Assembly: GCF_003591655.1 (NCBI RefSeq)
Contig: NZ_QVRA01000010.1
Span: 1 to 64,000 of the forward strand
DNA: 64,000 nucleotides
Direction of reading: 5' to 3'
From: Sphingobium terrigena
GTDB taxonomy: Bacteria; Pseudomonadota; Alphaproteobacteria; Sphingomonadales; Sphingomonadaceae
Below, in pieces: positions 35,889-44,825 of the stretch (the first letter of the stretch is position 1; every line of letters begins with the position of its first letter). The notes under the pieces were generated by a model. It searched no databases. It was not told the origin of the DNA and was given only the letters and a program-made list of their open reading frames with translations. The position numbers were made by a program, and so were the translations under genes.

Positions 35889-35986
35889 CCGTTCGGGCTG
35901 AGCGAAGTCGAAGCCCTCGCCTGAGCGCAAGCGAAGGCACCTCACTGCGTTCGGCGCAGCCCTTCGACTTCGCTCAGGGCGAACGG
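35889..35986. repeat. Sphingomonad intergenic repeat, copy 3
   Basis: A 98-base element between ribD and ribE with the same inverted ends as copies 1 and 2 (CCGTTCGGGCTGAGCGAAGT.. and ..CTTCGCTCAGGGCGAACGG). It can form a long hairpin within the rib transcript. Confidence 0.85.
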
Positions 35987-36004
35987 ACAATTGGATTTCG
36001 ACCT

Positions 36005-36619
36005 ATGTTCACTGGCATCATCACCGACATCGGCACCATCCGCCAGGCGGAGCAGCGCGGCGACCTGCGGCTGGTGATCGGCAGCGCCTATGACATGGCG
36101 TCGGTCGCGATCGGCGCGTCGATCGCCTGTTCGGGGGCGTGCCTGACCGTGGTGGAAAAGGGCGCGGACTGGTTTGCGGTCGATCTGTCGGCGGAAACCG
36201 TCGCGCGCACCGCGCCGGGCCTGTGGGCGCAGGGCGGCCGGCTCAATCTGGAACGCGCGCTCAAGGTCGGCGATGAGCTGGGCGGGCATATTGTCACCGG
36301 TCATGTCGATGGCGTCGGCCATCTGGTGTCCGCCACGCCGCAAGGCGATTCGACCCGGCTGGTCATTGCCGCGCCTGCCGCGCTGGCCGCAGCGCTTGCG
36401 GCCAAAGGGTCGATCACGCTGGACGGGATTTCGCTGACCGTGAACAGCGTCGAGGATCAGCCCGATGGCAGCGTATATTTCGGCCTGAACATCATCCCGC
36501 ACACTGCCGCGGAAACGACGCTGGACGCGCTGCCGCAGGGGCGGGCTTTCAATCTGGAGATTGATGTGCTGGCGCGCTATCTCGATCGGATGATGAGTGT
36601 TCGTGCCCACACAATGTGA
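36005..36619 (+). CDS. ribE: Riboflavin synthase alpha chain
   Basis: A 204-residue enzyme that dismutates two 6,7-dimethyl-8-ribityllumazine molecules to riboflavin. It has the two barrel repeats: MFTGIITDIGTI and CSGACLTVVEKG in the first, then GGHIVTGHVDGVGHLVS and GSITLDGISLTVNSVE in the second. The stop codon lies inside the palindrome at 36611-36644, upstream of ribB. Confidence 0.97.
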   Translation: MFTGIITDIGTIRQAEQRGDLRLVIGSAYDMASVAIGASIACSGACLTVVEKGADWFAVDLSAETVARTAPGLWAQGGRLNLERALKVGDELGGHIVTGHVDGVGHLVSATPQGDSTRLVIAAPAALAAALAAKGSITLDGISLTVNSVEDQPDGSVYFGLNIIPHTAAETTLDALPQGRAFNLEIDVLARYLDRMMSVRAHTM

Positions 36620-36652
36620 TTATCTCTTGAAATAATCACATTGTAGTGTGAT
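36611..36652. promoter_or_regulatory. Perfect inverted repeat upstream of ribB
   Basis: ACAATGTGATTAT, 8 bases, ATAATCACATTGT: a perfect 13-bp dyad (36611-36623 and 36632-36644), AT-rich in a GC-rich region. A third TGTGAT half-site is at 36647-36652. It is 40 bases before the ribB ATG. There is no T-run after it, so an operator is more likely than a terminator. The HTH-bearing RibB is a candidate binder. Confidence 0.7.
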
Positions 36653-36691
36653 ACATGACCCATCCCGGCGATCGGGAAGGAGTCGTTCGTC

Positions 36692-37972
36692 ATGTCCTCT
36701 GCCCTTGTTGATACCGTCCGCAGCCTCGTCACCGATGGCGGCATGTCGCGATCCGGCCTTGCCCGTGCGGCGGGTCTGCACGCCAATTCGCTGCGCAAGC
36801 TGGGAGAGGGCGACTGGAACCCGACCGCCGACACGCTGGGCAAGCTGGAAGCCTATCTGCTCAAGCGCGAGGGCGGCACGGCGCTCGCCTCTCCCGAAGA
36901 AATCATCAACGAAGCCCGCAACGGCCGCATGTTCATCCTGGTCGATGATGAAGATCGCGAGAATGAGGGCGATTTGGTGATCCCGGCGCAGATGGCGACC
37001 CCCGATGCGATCAATTTCATGGCCACCCATGGCCGCGGCCTGATCTGCCTGGCGCTGACCAAGGACCGGGTCGATGAACTGGGCCTCAGCCTCATGAGCC
37101 GCAACAATGGCACCCGGCATGAAACCGCCTTCACCGTGTCGATCGAGGCGCGCGAGGGCGTGACCACCGGGATCAGCGCGGCTGACCGCGCCCGCACCAT
37201 CTCCGTCGCGATCGACGGGTCTAAGGGCAAGGCGGATATCGTGACGCCCGGCCATGTCTTTCCGCTGGTGGCCAAGGATGGCGGCGTGCTGGTGCGCACC
37301 GGCCATACCGAAGCGGCAGTGGACGTCGCGCGACTGGCGGGGCTCAACCCGTCGGGCGTCATCTGTGAAGTCATGAAAGATGATGGCACGATGGCGCGGC
37401 TCGATGACCTCATCCCCTTTGCTGCCAAGCACAAGATGAAGATCGGCACGATCCGCGACCTGATCGCCTATCGCCGCCGCCACGACCATATCGTCCAACG
37501 CCGCGCCGAAACCGTGTTTCAGAGCCAGTGGGGTGGGGACTGGAAGGCGATAAGCTTTTACAACAAGGCGACCCAGACCGAGCAGTTGGTTATGCAAAAG
37601 GGTAATGTCGATCCCGACAAGCCGACACTGGTGCGGATGCATCAGTTCGCGCCGCTGAGCGACACGTTCGGCAAACAGGGGCCGCGCGCCGGTATGCTCG
37701 CGCGATGCATGGAAATGATCGGTGAGGAGGGCGCGGGCATCCTTGTCGTCCTGCGCGGCGACGAACCCGATATGCTGACCCGGATGCTGCAACATCATGC
37801 CGGGATTGAGCAGGGCGACATGGACGAACTGCGCAATTATGGCGCGGGCGCACAGATATTGTCGGAACTCGGCGTGCATGACATGGTGCTGCTGACCAAC
37901 AGCCATCACAGCCTGATCGCGCTTGACGGTTATGACCTGGCCGTGGTTGGGCAGCGTCCGATCGAGCTGTAA
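36692..37972 (+). CDS. ribB: HTH-DHBP synthase-RibX fusion (RibB)
   Basis: A 426-residue three-part protein. Residues about 1-57 form an XRE-like helix-turn-helix ([39 protein letters not shown]), which normal RibB lacks. About residues 65-270 are 3,4-dihydroxy-2-butanone 4-phosphate synthase ([63 protein letters not shown]). The last 150 residues resemble GTP cyclohydrolase II but have no zinc cysteine cluster, so they match the inactive RibX type. The start has GGAAGGAG nine bases upstream. It makes the four-carbon unit from ribulose 5-phosphate. The HTH and the upstream dyad suggest autoregulation (inference). Confidence 0.92.
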   Translation: MSSALVDTVRSLVTDGGMSRSGLARAAGLHANSLRKLGEGDWNPTADTLGKLEAYLLKREGGTALASPEEIINEARNGRMFILVDDEDRENEGDLVIPAQMATPDAINFMATHGRGLICLALTKDRVDELGLSLMSRNNGTRHETAFTVSIEAREGVTTGISAADRARTISVAIDGSKGKADIVTPGHVFPLVAKDGGVLVRTGHTEAAVDVARLAGLNPSGVICEVMKDDGTMARLDDLIPFAAKHKMKIGTIRDLIAYRRRHDHIVQRRAETVFQSQWGGDWKAISFYNKATQTEQLVMQKGNVDPDKPTLVRMHQFAPLSDTFGKQGPRAGMLARCMEMIGEEGAGILVVLRGDEPDMLTRMLQHHAGIEQGDMDELRNYGAGAQILSELGVHDMVLLTNSHHSLIALDGYDLAVVGQRPIEL

Positions 37973-37982
37973 AGGATTTATC

Positions 37983-38405
37983 ATGGCCAAGTTCCTGATC
38001 GTCGAAGCGCGTTTCTACGACCATCTCAACGACCTGCTGATCGAGGGCGCGAAAGCCGCGCTCGATGACGCCGGGCATAAATATGAGGTGGTGACCGTGC
38101 CGGGCGCACTGGAAATCCCTGGCGCGATCGCGCTGGCGGCGGAAAGCGGCCGCTATGACGGTTTCATCGCCATCGGCGTGGTGATCCGCGGCGAAACCTA
38201 TCATTTCGAAGTCGTGTCGAACGAAAGCGCGCGCGGCCTGATGGCGCTCAGCATGGATGCGATCGCGATCGGTAACGGCATTTTGACGGTCGAAAATGAA
38301 GCGCAGGCGCTGACCCGCGCGAAGCGCACCGAAAAAGACAAGGGCGGCGAAGCGGCCAAAGCGGCCATCGCCATGCTGGCCCTGCGTGAACGGTTCGGGG
38401 CGTAA
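37983..38405 (+). CDS. ribH: 6,7-Dimethyl-8-ribityllumazine synthase
   Basis: A 140-residue enzyme joining the RibD-derived pyrimidine and the RibB product. [20 protein letters not shown] starts the fold, [15 protein letters not shown] and [19 protein letters not shown] contain the active-site residues, and the end ([20 protein letters not shown]) is family-typical. ATG at 37983 follows AAAGGA, 10 bases after ribB. Confidence 0.96.
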   Translation: MAKFLIVEARFYDHLNDLLIEGAKAALDDAGHKYEVVTVPGALEIPGAIALAAESGRYDGFIAIGVVIRGETYHFEVVSNESARGLMALSMDAIAIGNGILTVENEAQALTRAKRTEKDKGGEAAKAAIAMLALRERFGA

Positions 38406-38414
38406 AAAAGAGAA

Positions 38415-38563
38415 TTCCCCCCTGCAAGGGGAGGATTGTAAGTAGAGCGCCGGAAAATTCGTAAAGCACCCGTCATTCCCGCGCAGGCGGGAACCCATGT
38501 TTCGTTACGCAGCTGGATTGGCGGCGGCTCATTGGATCCCCGCTTTCGCGGGGATGACGGGTA
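38415..38563. repeat. REP-like hairpin cluster after ribH
   Basis: It contains CCCCCCTGCAAGGGGAGG (38417-38434), then a unit with outer inverted ends CCCGTCAT (38469-38476) and ATGACGGG (38554-38563 region). The two inner hairpins are TTCCCGC-gcag-GCGGGAA (38476-38493) and ATCCCCGC-tttc-GCGGGGAT (38536-38555). It lies between convergent ribH and the OYE gene, and may terminate both. Confidence 0.75.
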
Positions 38564-38569
38564 ATGTGG

Positions 38570-39664
38570 TTACGCCGTGGCGCTTTGTTCGGCCAGCGCC
38601 GGATAGTCAGTATAACCCAACTCACCCGGACTATACCAGGTCTCCATGCCCTTGATCGGGTTGAGCGGCGCATCGCTGCTCAGTCGTTGCACCAGGTCGG
38701 GATTGGCCATGAAGGGGCGGCCAAAACTGATCGCATCGGCCAGCCCACTGTCCAGGTCGGCCTGCGCCCGGTCCTTGTCATAGTCGCTGTTCAGGATCAG
38801 CGGACCCTTGAAATGCTGGCGGATCAGTGGCGATTGGCGCGGCACGTCGGTTTTGCCGAACGAGCCGTCCGGTCCCGGGTTGCGCAGTTCGAGCGAGGCG
38901 ATGCCGATCGCGTTCAGCACTTCCGCCGCATGGGCAAACAGCGGCCCAGGGTTGCTGTCATTCACGCCCTGCGCATCGCCATTGGGCGACAGGCGCACCG
39001 ACACCTTGTCCGCGCCGATCGCATCGGCCACCGCCTGTGTGACTTCAGCCAACAACCGCACACGGTTTTCGATGCTGCCGCCATATTGGTCGGTGCGGAA
39101 ATTGGCATTGTCGCGCAGGAACTGGTCGATCAGATAGCCATTGGCAGCGTGGATTTGCACCCCGTCAAACCCGGCGCGGATCGCATTGCGCGCGGCGGTG
39201 ACATAGGTCTCGATCAGGCCGGGAATTTCGTCCGTCGCCAACGGACGCGCCGTTTCAAACGGTTTCTTGCCCTCATAAGTGTGCGCGTCGCCTGCGGTTG
39301 CTGTTGCGCTGGACGATACCGGCTGCTCGCCGGTCACGCTCGAATGGACCTGTCGCCCCATATGCCACAGCTGGACGATGATCCGCCCGCCTGCCTCATG
39401 CACGGCCTGCGTCACCGGCGTCCAGGCAGCGACCTGCTCGTCCGACCAGATGCCAGGCGCATAGGGCCAGCCCAGCCCCTGGCGCGAAATGCCTGTGGCT
39501 TCGGTGATGATCAGGCCCGCGCCCGCGCGTTGGCGATAATAATCCGCCATGATCGGGGTCGGCACATGATCGCGTGTGGCACGGCCACGTGTCAGCGGTG
39601 CCATGATGACACGGTTGGAGGCGGTGATGGTGCCGATCTGGAGAGGGTCGAACAGCTTGGACAT
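38570..39664 (-). CDS. Old yellow enzyme family alkene reductase
   Basis: A 364-residue FMN oxidoreductase. I chose MSKLFDPLQIGTITASNRVI at 39664. Family marks: APLTRGRA, QLWHMGRQVHSS (H-x-x-x-Q context), GFDGVQIHAANGYLIDQFLRDNANFRTDQYGGSIENRVR and ADAISFGRPFMANPDL. These match NemA/xenobiotic ene-reductases that reduce activated C=C bonds or nitro esters with NAD(P)H. It is divergent from the DMT transporter gene. The substrate is not evident. Confidence 0.94.
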   Translation of the reverse strand: MSKLFDPLQIGTITASNRVIMAPLTRGRATRDHVPTPIMADYYRQRAGAGLIITEATGISRQGLGWPYAPGIWSDEQVAAWTPVTQAVHEAGGRIIVQLWHMGRQVHSSVTGEQPVSSSATATAGDAHTYEGKKPFETARPLATDEIPGLIETYVTAARNAIRAGFDGVQIHAANGYLIDQFLRDNANFRTDQYGGSIENRVRLLAEVTQAVADAIGADKVSVRLSPNGDAQGVNDSNPGPLFAHAAEVLNAIGIASLELRNPGPDGSFGKTDVPRQSPLIRQHFKGPLILNSDYDKDRAQADLDSGLADAISFGRPFMANPDLVQRLSSDAPLNPIKGMETWYSPGELGYTDYPALAEQSATA

Positions 39665-39733
39665 GGGATCTACCTTGATAAACATTGCGAAATGCAACGG
39701 GACTTGGCGAAAAAAGCCAGCTAGGGAGCCGCC

Positions 39734-40615
39734 ATGGCGAGTTCAACCCCGATTGCCCGTGCGGATATGCCCAAATTGGCATTTCCTGCCCTCATATTGG
39801 CAAATCTCATCCTGCCGGTTGGCCCGGTGCTGGTGCGGCTGGCCGATGTCGGGCCGGTCGCAGCGGCCTTCTGGCGACTGACGCTGGCCCTGCCTTTCCT
39901 CATCCTGCTGGCGCTGCCGGGGCTGCGCCGCACCGCGCCGACGATCCGCGAATGGGGCGCGCTGGTCTGGTCCGGGCTGTTTTTCGCGGGGGATCTGGCC
40001 GCCTGGCATATCGGTATCCTCTACACTAAAGTCACCAACGCCACCATATTCGGCAATATGAGCGGGCTGATGCTGCCGATCTGGGGGCTGGTCGTGCTGC
40101 GCCAGCGTCCCAAGCGGATGCAGGCGATCGCGCTCACTCTGGCGGCGGCGGGCGCGGCGGTGATGATGGGGGGCAGCTATAACCTATCGCCCCGCTACCT
40201 TCACGGCGACCTGCTCTGCCTGCTCGCGGGTGCCCTCTACACCGGCTATCTCTTGATCGTGCAGGGAGTGCGCGGCCGGCTCGACAGCTGGTCGGTGCTG
40301 GCGATCTCCAGCGTCGTCAGCGCGCCGCCGCTGCTGCTCTGCGCGCTGTGGCTGGGTGAGCGGATCATGCCGGGCGACTGGACCCCGCTGGTGCTGCTGG
40401 CGCTGACCAGCCAGTTGATCGGGCAGGGGCTGCTCACCTATGCGATCGGTTGGTTCACCCCGCTGGTGCTGGGGTTGAGCCTGCTCCTGCAACCCGCTGT
40501 CTCGGCCGTGCTGGGCTGGATGCTGTTTGGCGAATGGTTGAGCGTCACCGACATGATAGGGACGATGGCGGTTGCCGCCGCGCTGGTGCTTGTGCGGCTG
40601 CCCTCGCGTGCCTAG
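39734..40615 (+). CDS. EamA/DMT family transporter
   Basis: A 293-residue inner-membrane protein with about ten hydrophobic helices in two EamA repeats (ILANLILPVGPVLVRLADVG.. and GDLLCLLAGALYTGYLLIVQ.. to the end VAAALVLVRLPS). The drug/metabolite transporter family exports amino acids, metabolites or drugs; no substrate can be assigned. COQ9 starts 9 bases after its stop. Confidence 0.9.
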   Translation: MASSTPIARADMPKLAFPALILANLILPVGPVLVRLADVGPVAAAFWRLTLALPFLILLALPGLRRTAPTIREWGALVWSGLFFAGDLAAWHIGILYTKVTNATIFGNMSGLMLPIWGLVVLRQRPKRMQAIALTLAAAGAAVMMGGSYNLSPRYLHGDLLCLLAGALYTGYLLIVQGVRGRLDSWSVLAISSVVSAPPLLLCALWLGERIMPGDWTPLVLLALTSQLIGQGLLTYAIGWFTPLVLGLSLLLQPAVSAVLGWMLFGEWLSVTDMIGTMAVAAALVLVRLPSRA

Positions 40616-40624
40616 ATTGGTGCC

Positions 40625-41287
40625 ATGAGCGACATTGCCGACATGACCCTCGACGAAATCCGCGCCCTGCTGGCACCCGTGATGGCGCGCCATGCCGCCT
40701 TTGATGGCTGGCGCAAGGAAGCCGTCGCGATGGCGGCGGCGGAAAAGGGTGTCGATCCCGACATAGCCGCGCTCGCCTTTGCCGATGGGCCGGTCGACAT
40801 GATCGACGCCTGGTTTGCCAGCATCGATGCGCGGATGCGGGACGTTCTGCCGACCGAAACGCTCGATACGCTGTCGATCCGGCGCAGGATCATCGCGCTG
40901 GTGGAGGCGCGGCTCGACCTGCTAGCGCCCGACCGCGAAGCGCTGCGCCGCGCCATCGCCATCCTCGCCATGCCGACCAATGCGGCTCGCGCGACCCGGT
41001 TGGGCTGGCGCGCGGCCGATGTCATGTGGCGTGCGGCAGGCGACAATGCCACCGACCTTGCCCATTATACCAAGCGGATGACGCTGGCCGGTGTCTATGC
41101 CGCGACCCTGCTGGTGTTCGTGGACGACGAGAGTGAGGTCCATGCGGACAGCCGCGCCTTTCTCGCCCGGCGGATCGAAGGCGTCATGCGGTTCGAGAAG
41201 CTCAAGGCGCAGGTCAAGGGCGTCGGCGGCGGCGAACGGCTCAGCCTGGCGCGTTTCATCGGGCGGCTGCGCTACCCGGCGATATGA
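40625..41287 (+). CDS. COQ9 family ubiquinone biosynthesis protein
   Basis: A 220-residue soluble protein of the COQ9/RpsU-type TetR-like fold. It has the family run AAFDGWRKEAVAMAAAEKGVDPDIAALAFADGPVDMIDAWF, the helix RRRIIALVEARLDLLAPDRE and the C-terminal block KRMTLAGVYAATLLVFVDDES. COQ9 binds lipids and helps the hydroxylation steps of ubiquinone synthesis. It is closely linked to the upstream transporter gene. Confidence 0.9.
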   Translation: MSDIADMTLDEIRALLAPVMARHAAFDGWRKEAVAMAAAEKGVDPDIAALAFADGPVDMIDAWFASIDARMRDVLPTETLDTLSIRRRIIALVEARLDLLAPDREALRRAIAILAMPTNAARATRLGWRAADVMWRAAGDNATDLAHYTKRMTLAGVYAATLLVFVDDESEVHADSRAFLARRIEGVMRFEKLKAQVKGVGGGERLSLARFIGRLRYPAI

Positions 41288-41323
41288 TCTGCCGTGCCGG
41301 ACGCTATTTCCTTCTGGTCTTTC

Positions 41324-41354
41324 CTAATCGGTATTGATAGTCACTCGCAGCGAT
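41324..41354. promoter_or_regulatory. Possible iron-responsive operator of feoAB
   Basis: The stretch around TAATCGGTATTGATAGTCACTCGCAGCGATT is AT-richer than the flanks and loosely resembles a Fur box (GATAATGATTCTCAT half). It is 25-50 bases before the feoA GTG. The match is weak. Confidence 0.25.
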
Positions 41355-41376
41355 TGCCCTGTGAGTATCTGTCCCC

Positions 41377-41631
41377 GTGCGCCTGACCGAATTGCCCCTG
41401 CGCCAGCCTGCCTTTGTTGACCTGATCGACTGGTCCGTCCTGTCCCCGTCGGAAGGGCAGCGGCTGCGCGAATTTGGCCTGTGCGAAGGGGCGAGTGTCG
41501 AGGCGCTGCACCATGGTGGCCTGTGGGGCAAGGGGCCGATCGCCTGCAAGGTGGGCCGCATGACCATCGCCATGCGCCGCAATCACGCCGCCGCCGTGAC
41601 CGTCCGCACCGGACCGGACGCCGCGCCATGA
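41377..41631 (+). CDS. feoA: FeoA family ferrous iron transport protein
   Basis: An 84-residue SH3-like protein from a GTG start: MRLTELPLRQPAFVDLIDW, EGQRLREFGLCEGASVEALH, GLWGKGPIACKVGRMTIAMRRNHAAAV. FeoA assists FeoB in Fe(II) import. Its stop overlaps the feoB ATG (ATGA), so the genes are coupled. Confidence 0.92.
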   Translation: MRLTELPLRQPAFVDLIDWSVLSPSEGQRLREFGLCEGASVEALHHGGLWGKGPIACKVGRMTIAMRRNHAAAVTVRTGPDAAP

Positions 41632-43490
41632 GCGTGCTGCCGCTTGTCGCGCTGGTCGGCAATCCCAATGCTGGCAAGAGCGCGCTGTTCAACGCGCTGA
41701 CCGGCGCACGGCAGAAGCTGGGCAATTATCCTGGCGTCACGGTGGAGCGCAAGGCGGGGCGGCTGGCGCTGGCCGACGGTCGCCCGGTCGAACTGGTCGA
41801 TCTGCCCGGCACCTACAGCCTCAACGCCGCCAGCCCCGATGAACTGGTGACGCGCGACGTCGTGATGGGCAGGCAGGCGGGCGAAAGACGGCCCGATGCG
41901 TTGGTGATCGTCGTCGATGCCTCCAATCTCGACAATCATCTGCGATTCGCGCTGGAACTGATCGCGCTCGGCCTGCCGACGATCGTGGCGCTCAACATGG
42001 TCGACCTTGCTACCCGCGACGGGCTGGAACTTGACGCCGCCGTGCTGGCGCGCGAACTGGGCGTGCCGGTGATCGCAACGGTGGCGGTGCGCAAGCGCGG
42101 GCTTGACCATCTGCGCGAAGAATTGGGCGGCCTGTTGGGCAGCGCCGCGCCGGAGGCCAAAGCCCTGCCGCCGGAACGCGATTTCGATGTGGTGCGCGGG
42201 GAAGCGCGGCGTATTGCCCGCGCCGCGATCGTGCGCGAAACCCCTTCGCGCCGCCTGACCGCCGCCGTCGATCGGGTGGCGTTGCATCCCGTGTTCGGGT
42301 TGCTGCTGCTGCTTGGCTTGCTGTTCGTCATGTTTCAGGCGGTCTATGCCTGGTCCGAAGCGCCGATCGCCATGATCGAGGGGCTGGCCGAAGCCGCCGC
42401 TACCGCTACTCGCGATGCGCTGCCCGACGGGATGCTGCGATCCTTCCTGGTCGATGGCGTCATCAATGGCGTGGGGTCAGTGGTGGTGTTCCTGCCGCAA
42501 ATCCTCATCCTCTTCTTCTTCATCCTGATGCTGGAGGCGACCGGCTATATGGTCCGCGCCGCCTTCCTGATGGATGGCATCATGGCGAAGGTCGGCCTGT
42601 CGGGCCGCGCCTTCATTCCTTTGCTCTCCTCCTTCGCCTGCGCCATTCCCGGCATCATGGCGACGCGCACGATCGCCGATCCTAAGGACCGGCTGACCAC
42701 CATCCTCATCGCGCCGCTGATGACCTGTTCGGCGCGGCTGCCGGTCTATGCCGTCATCATTGGCGCCTTCATCCCGGCGCGCGATGTGCTGCCGGGCGTG
42801 GGGTTGCAGGGCTTCGTCCTCTTCTGCCTCTATGTCGCGGGTATCATCGGCGCGATGCTGGTGGCGCTGATCCTGCGCATGACCGTGACCAAGGGCGCAA
42901 GTGGCGGTTTCCTGATGGAAATGCCCAAATATCAATGGCCCCGGCCGCAGGACATATTGCTTGGCCTGTGGCAGCGCGCGATCATTTTCCTCAAGCGCGC
43001 CGGTACGATCATCTTCACCTCCACCGTGATCCTGTGGGTGCTGCTGTCCTATCCCAAGCCACCGGAAGGCAGCGCCATCAGCCAGGTCGATTATTCGATT
43101 GCGGGGCGGATAGCGGGTGGTCTCAACGTCATATTGGAGCCGATCGGCTTCAACCGCGATATTTCGCTGGCGTTGATCCCGGCGATGGCGGCGCGCGAAG
43201 TCGCCGTGTCGGCGCTGGCCACCGTCTATTCGATCGACGCTGGCGATGACGAGGCGCTGCTGGAACGCAGCCTTGGCGACCGGTTGAAAGACCAGTGGCC
43301 GCTGCCCACCGCGCTGGCCTTCCTCGCCTGGTTCATCTTCGCGCCCCAGTGCATCTCGACCATCGCGGTGACGCGGCGCGAAACCAATGGCTGGAAATGG
43401 CCCTTGTTCATGCTCGGCTATCTGTTCGTGCTGGCCTATGTCGCGGCGGGCATAACTTTCTGGACCGCGACGGCATTGGGTCTTAGCTGA
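41628..43490 (+). CDS. feoB: Ferrous iron transporter FeoB
   Basis: A 620-residue membrane protein. The N-terminal G domain has GNPNAGKSALFNALTG (G1, residues 10-17), DLPGTYSLNAASPDE (G3) and LNMVDLA (G4, NxxD). It is followed by Gate motifs (FACAIPGIMATRTIADPKDR and CSARLPVYAVIIGAFIPAR) with the family cysteines, and about ten helices. The C-terminal cysteine domain of enteric FeoB is lacking. It imports Fe(II). Translation is coupled to feoA. Confidence 0.96.
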   Translation: MSVLPLVALVGNPNAGKSALFNALTGARQKLGNYPGVTVERKAGRLALADGRPVELVDLPGTYSLNAASPDELVTRDVVMGRQAGERRPDALVIVVDASNLDNHLRFALELIALGLPTIVALNMVDLATRDGLELDAAVLARELGVPVIATVAVRKRGLDHLREELGGLLGSAAPEAKALPPERDFDVVRGEARRIARAAIVRETPSRRLTAAVDRVALHPVFGLLLLLGLLFVMFQAVYAWSEAPIAMIEGLAEAAATATRDALPDGMLRSFLVDGVINGVGSVVVFLPQILILFFFILMLEATGYMVRAAFLMDGIMAKVGLSGRAFIPLLSSFACAIPGIMATRTIADPKDRLTTILIAPLMTCSARLPVYAVIIGAFIPARDVLPGVGLQGFVLFCLYVAGIIGAMLVALILRMTVTKGASGGFLMEMPKYQWPRPQDILLGLWQRAIIFLKRAGTIIFTSTVILWVLLSYPKPPEGSAISQVDYSIAGRIAGGLNVILEPIGFNRDISLALIPAMAAREVAVSALATVYSIDAGDDEALLERSLGDRLKDQWPLPTALAFLAWFIFAPQCISTIAVTRRETNGWKWPLFMLGYLFVLAYVAAGITFWTATALGLS

Positions 43491-43564
43491 ATTTGCGGCG
43501 GATCAAGGTAGGCGCTGCCATGACCGACTAAGCCGGCCGGATAGTCCTTCCTTGGAAACCGGAT

Positions 43565-44137
43565 ATGGCCACCGCGCCCTTTCTCATTGCGATCTGGGCC
43601 TTGCTGCTGACGCCCGGCCCGACCAATACGCTGATGGCGCTGGCCGGGGCGCAAGGCGGGTGGCGGTCCACACTGCGGCTGGTCCCGGCGGAACTGGCAG
43701 CCTATCTGCTGATGGGGCTGCCGGCCGCGTTGATCGGTGCCGATGCCATGGCCCAGTGGCCCGACCTGGCGCGCATCCTGAAATTCGGCGCGGCCTTGTG
43801 GATATTCTATCTCGCCATCATCCTGTGGCGGATGCCATCCGGCCGGGTCGCGGCGCAGCCGGTCGGCATCGCCCGACTGTTCATCACGACCCTGCTCAAT
43901 CCCAAGGGGCTTGTGGTCGGGCTGGTCCTGTTGCCATCGCCGCGTGACCCGCAGTTTGGCCCGCATCTGATGCTGTTCGGCGCATCGGTGATTCTGGCCG
44001 CGAGCCTATGGGCAGGGTTGGGCGCGCGGGCGGGGCGGGGCGAAAGTGGTGGTGATGCACGCTGGCTGCGCCATATCGCCGGGTCATGGCTGGCGCTGTT
44101 ATCGGGCGGTCTGCTACTGGGAGCCATGACGCATTGA
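43565..44137 (+). CDS. LysE family transporter
   Basis: A 190-residue inner-membrane protein with about five or six helices. The start IWALLLTPGPTNTLMALAGAQ is the LysE/RhtB signature (T/P-G-P-x-x). Proteins of this family export amino acids such as lysine or threonine. The substrate is unknown. It stands alone between feoB and ssb. Confidence 0.88.
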   Translation: MATAPFLIAIWALLLTPGPTNTLMALAGAQGGWRSTLRLVPAELAAYLLMGLPAALIGADAMAQWPDLARILKFGAALWIFYLAIILWRMPSGRVAAQPVGIARLFITTLLNPKGLVVGLVLLPSPRDPQFGPHLMLFGASVILAASLWAGLGARAGRGESGGDARWLRHIAGSWLALLSGGLLLGAMTH

Positions 44138-44210
44138 GCCGTTCCCCATGTCGCCGCTGGATTTGCCGCCGCGCGTCGCTATAAAGGCCCGCTAATCTCT
44201 CGGAGGAATC

Positions 44211-44774
44211 ATGGCAGGCTCGGTCAACAAGGTCATTCTGGTCGGCAATCTGGGGGCCGACCCGGAGGTCAAGAGCTTCCAGAACGGCGGCAAAATCTGC
44301 AATTTGCGCATCGCCACGTCCGAAAGCTGGAAGGATCGCAATACGGGCGAAAAGAAGGAGCGCACCGAATGGCACACGGTTGTCATCGGCGGCGAAGGGC
44401 TGGTCGGTGTTGCCGAGCGTTTCCTGCGCAAAGGCTCCAAAATCTATATCGAAGGTCAGCTGCGCACCCGCAAATGGCAGGACCAGAGCGGCAATGACCG
44501 CTATTCGACCGAAGTCATGGTGCAGGGTCCAGGCGCGGTCCTGACCATGCTGGACGGCGCGCCCGGTGGCGGTGGTCAGGGCGGCGGTCGCTCGCAGCAG
44601 GGCGTCAGCGACTGGGGCGCATCGTCGGGCGGCTATGATGATTTTGGCGGCGGCAATAGCGGCGGCGGCTTTGGCGGCGGCCGTTCATCGGGCGGCGGCG
44701 CATCGAGCGGCGGCCGCGGCAGCGCAGGCAGCCCCAATTTCGATAATGATCTGGATGACGAAGTGCCGTTCTGA
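44211..44774 (+). CDS. ssb: Single-stranded DNA-binding protein
   Basis: A 187-residue protein. The OB fold (residues 1-110) starts [20 protein letters not shown], with [20 protein letters not shown] and [21 protein letters not shown] Gly/Ser-rich linker follows (about 115-175). The acidic tip ends D-D-E-V-P-F, which binds repair and replication partners. GGAGGA lies 5 bases upstream. A strong bidirectional terminator follows. Confidence 0.98.
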   Translation: MAGSVNKVILVGNLGADPEVKSFQNGGKICNLRIATSESWKDRNTGEKKERTEWHTVVIGGEGLVGVAERFLRKGSKIYIEGQLRTRKWQDQSGNDRYSTEVMVQGPGAVLTMLDGAPGGGGQGGGRSQQGVSDWGASSGGYDDFGGGNSGGGFGGGRSSGGGASSGGRGSAGSPNFDNDLDDEVPF

Positions 44775-44791
44775 TCGGCATGATGCGTTCT

Positions 44792-44824
44792 AAAAAAGGG
44801 GCGGTGGAAACCGCCCCTTTTTTT
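44792..44824. terminator. Bidirectional terminator between ssb and galU
   Basis: AAAAAAGGGGCGGT-GGAA-ACCGCCCCTTTTTTT: an 8-bp GC stem flanked by A and T runs that serve both strands. It sits between the convergent ssb and galU genes. Confidence 0.96.
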
Positions 44825-44825
44825 A

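Noticed and set aside
35871..36004. FMN riboswitch ahead of rib genes
   Set aside because: I looked for the conserved RFN pattern before ribD, ribE and ribB and did not see it. The ribD-ribE gap is a repeat and the ribB leader holds a dyad.
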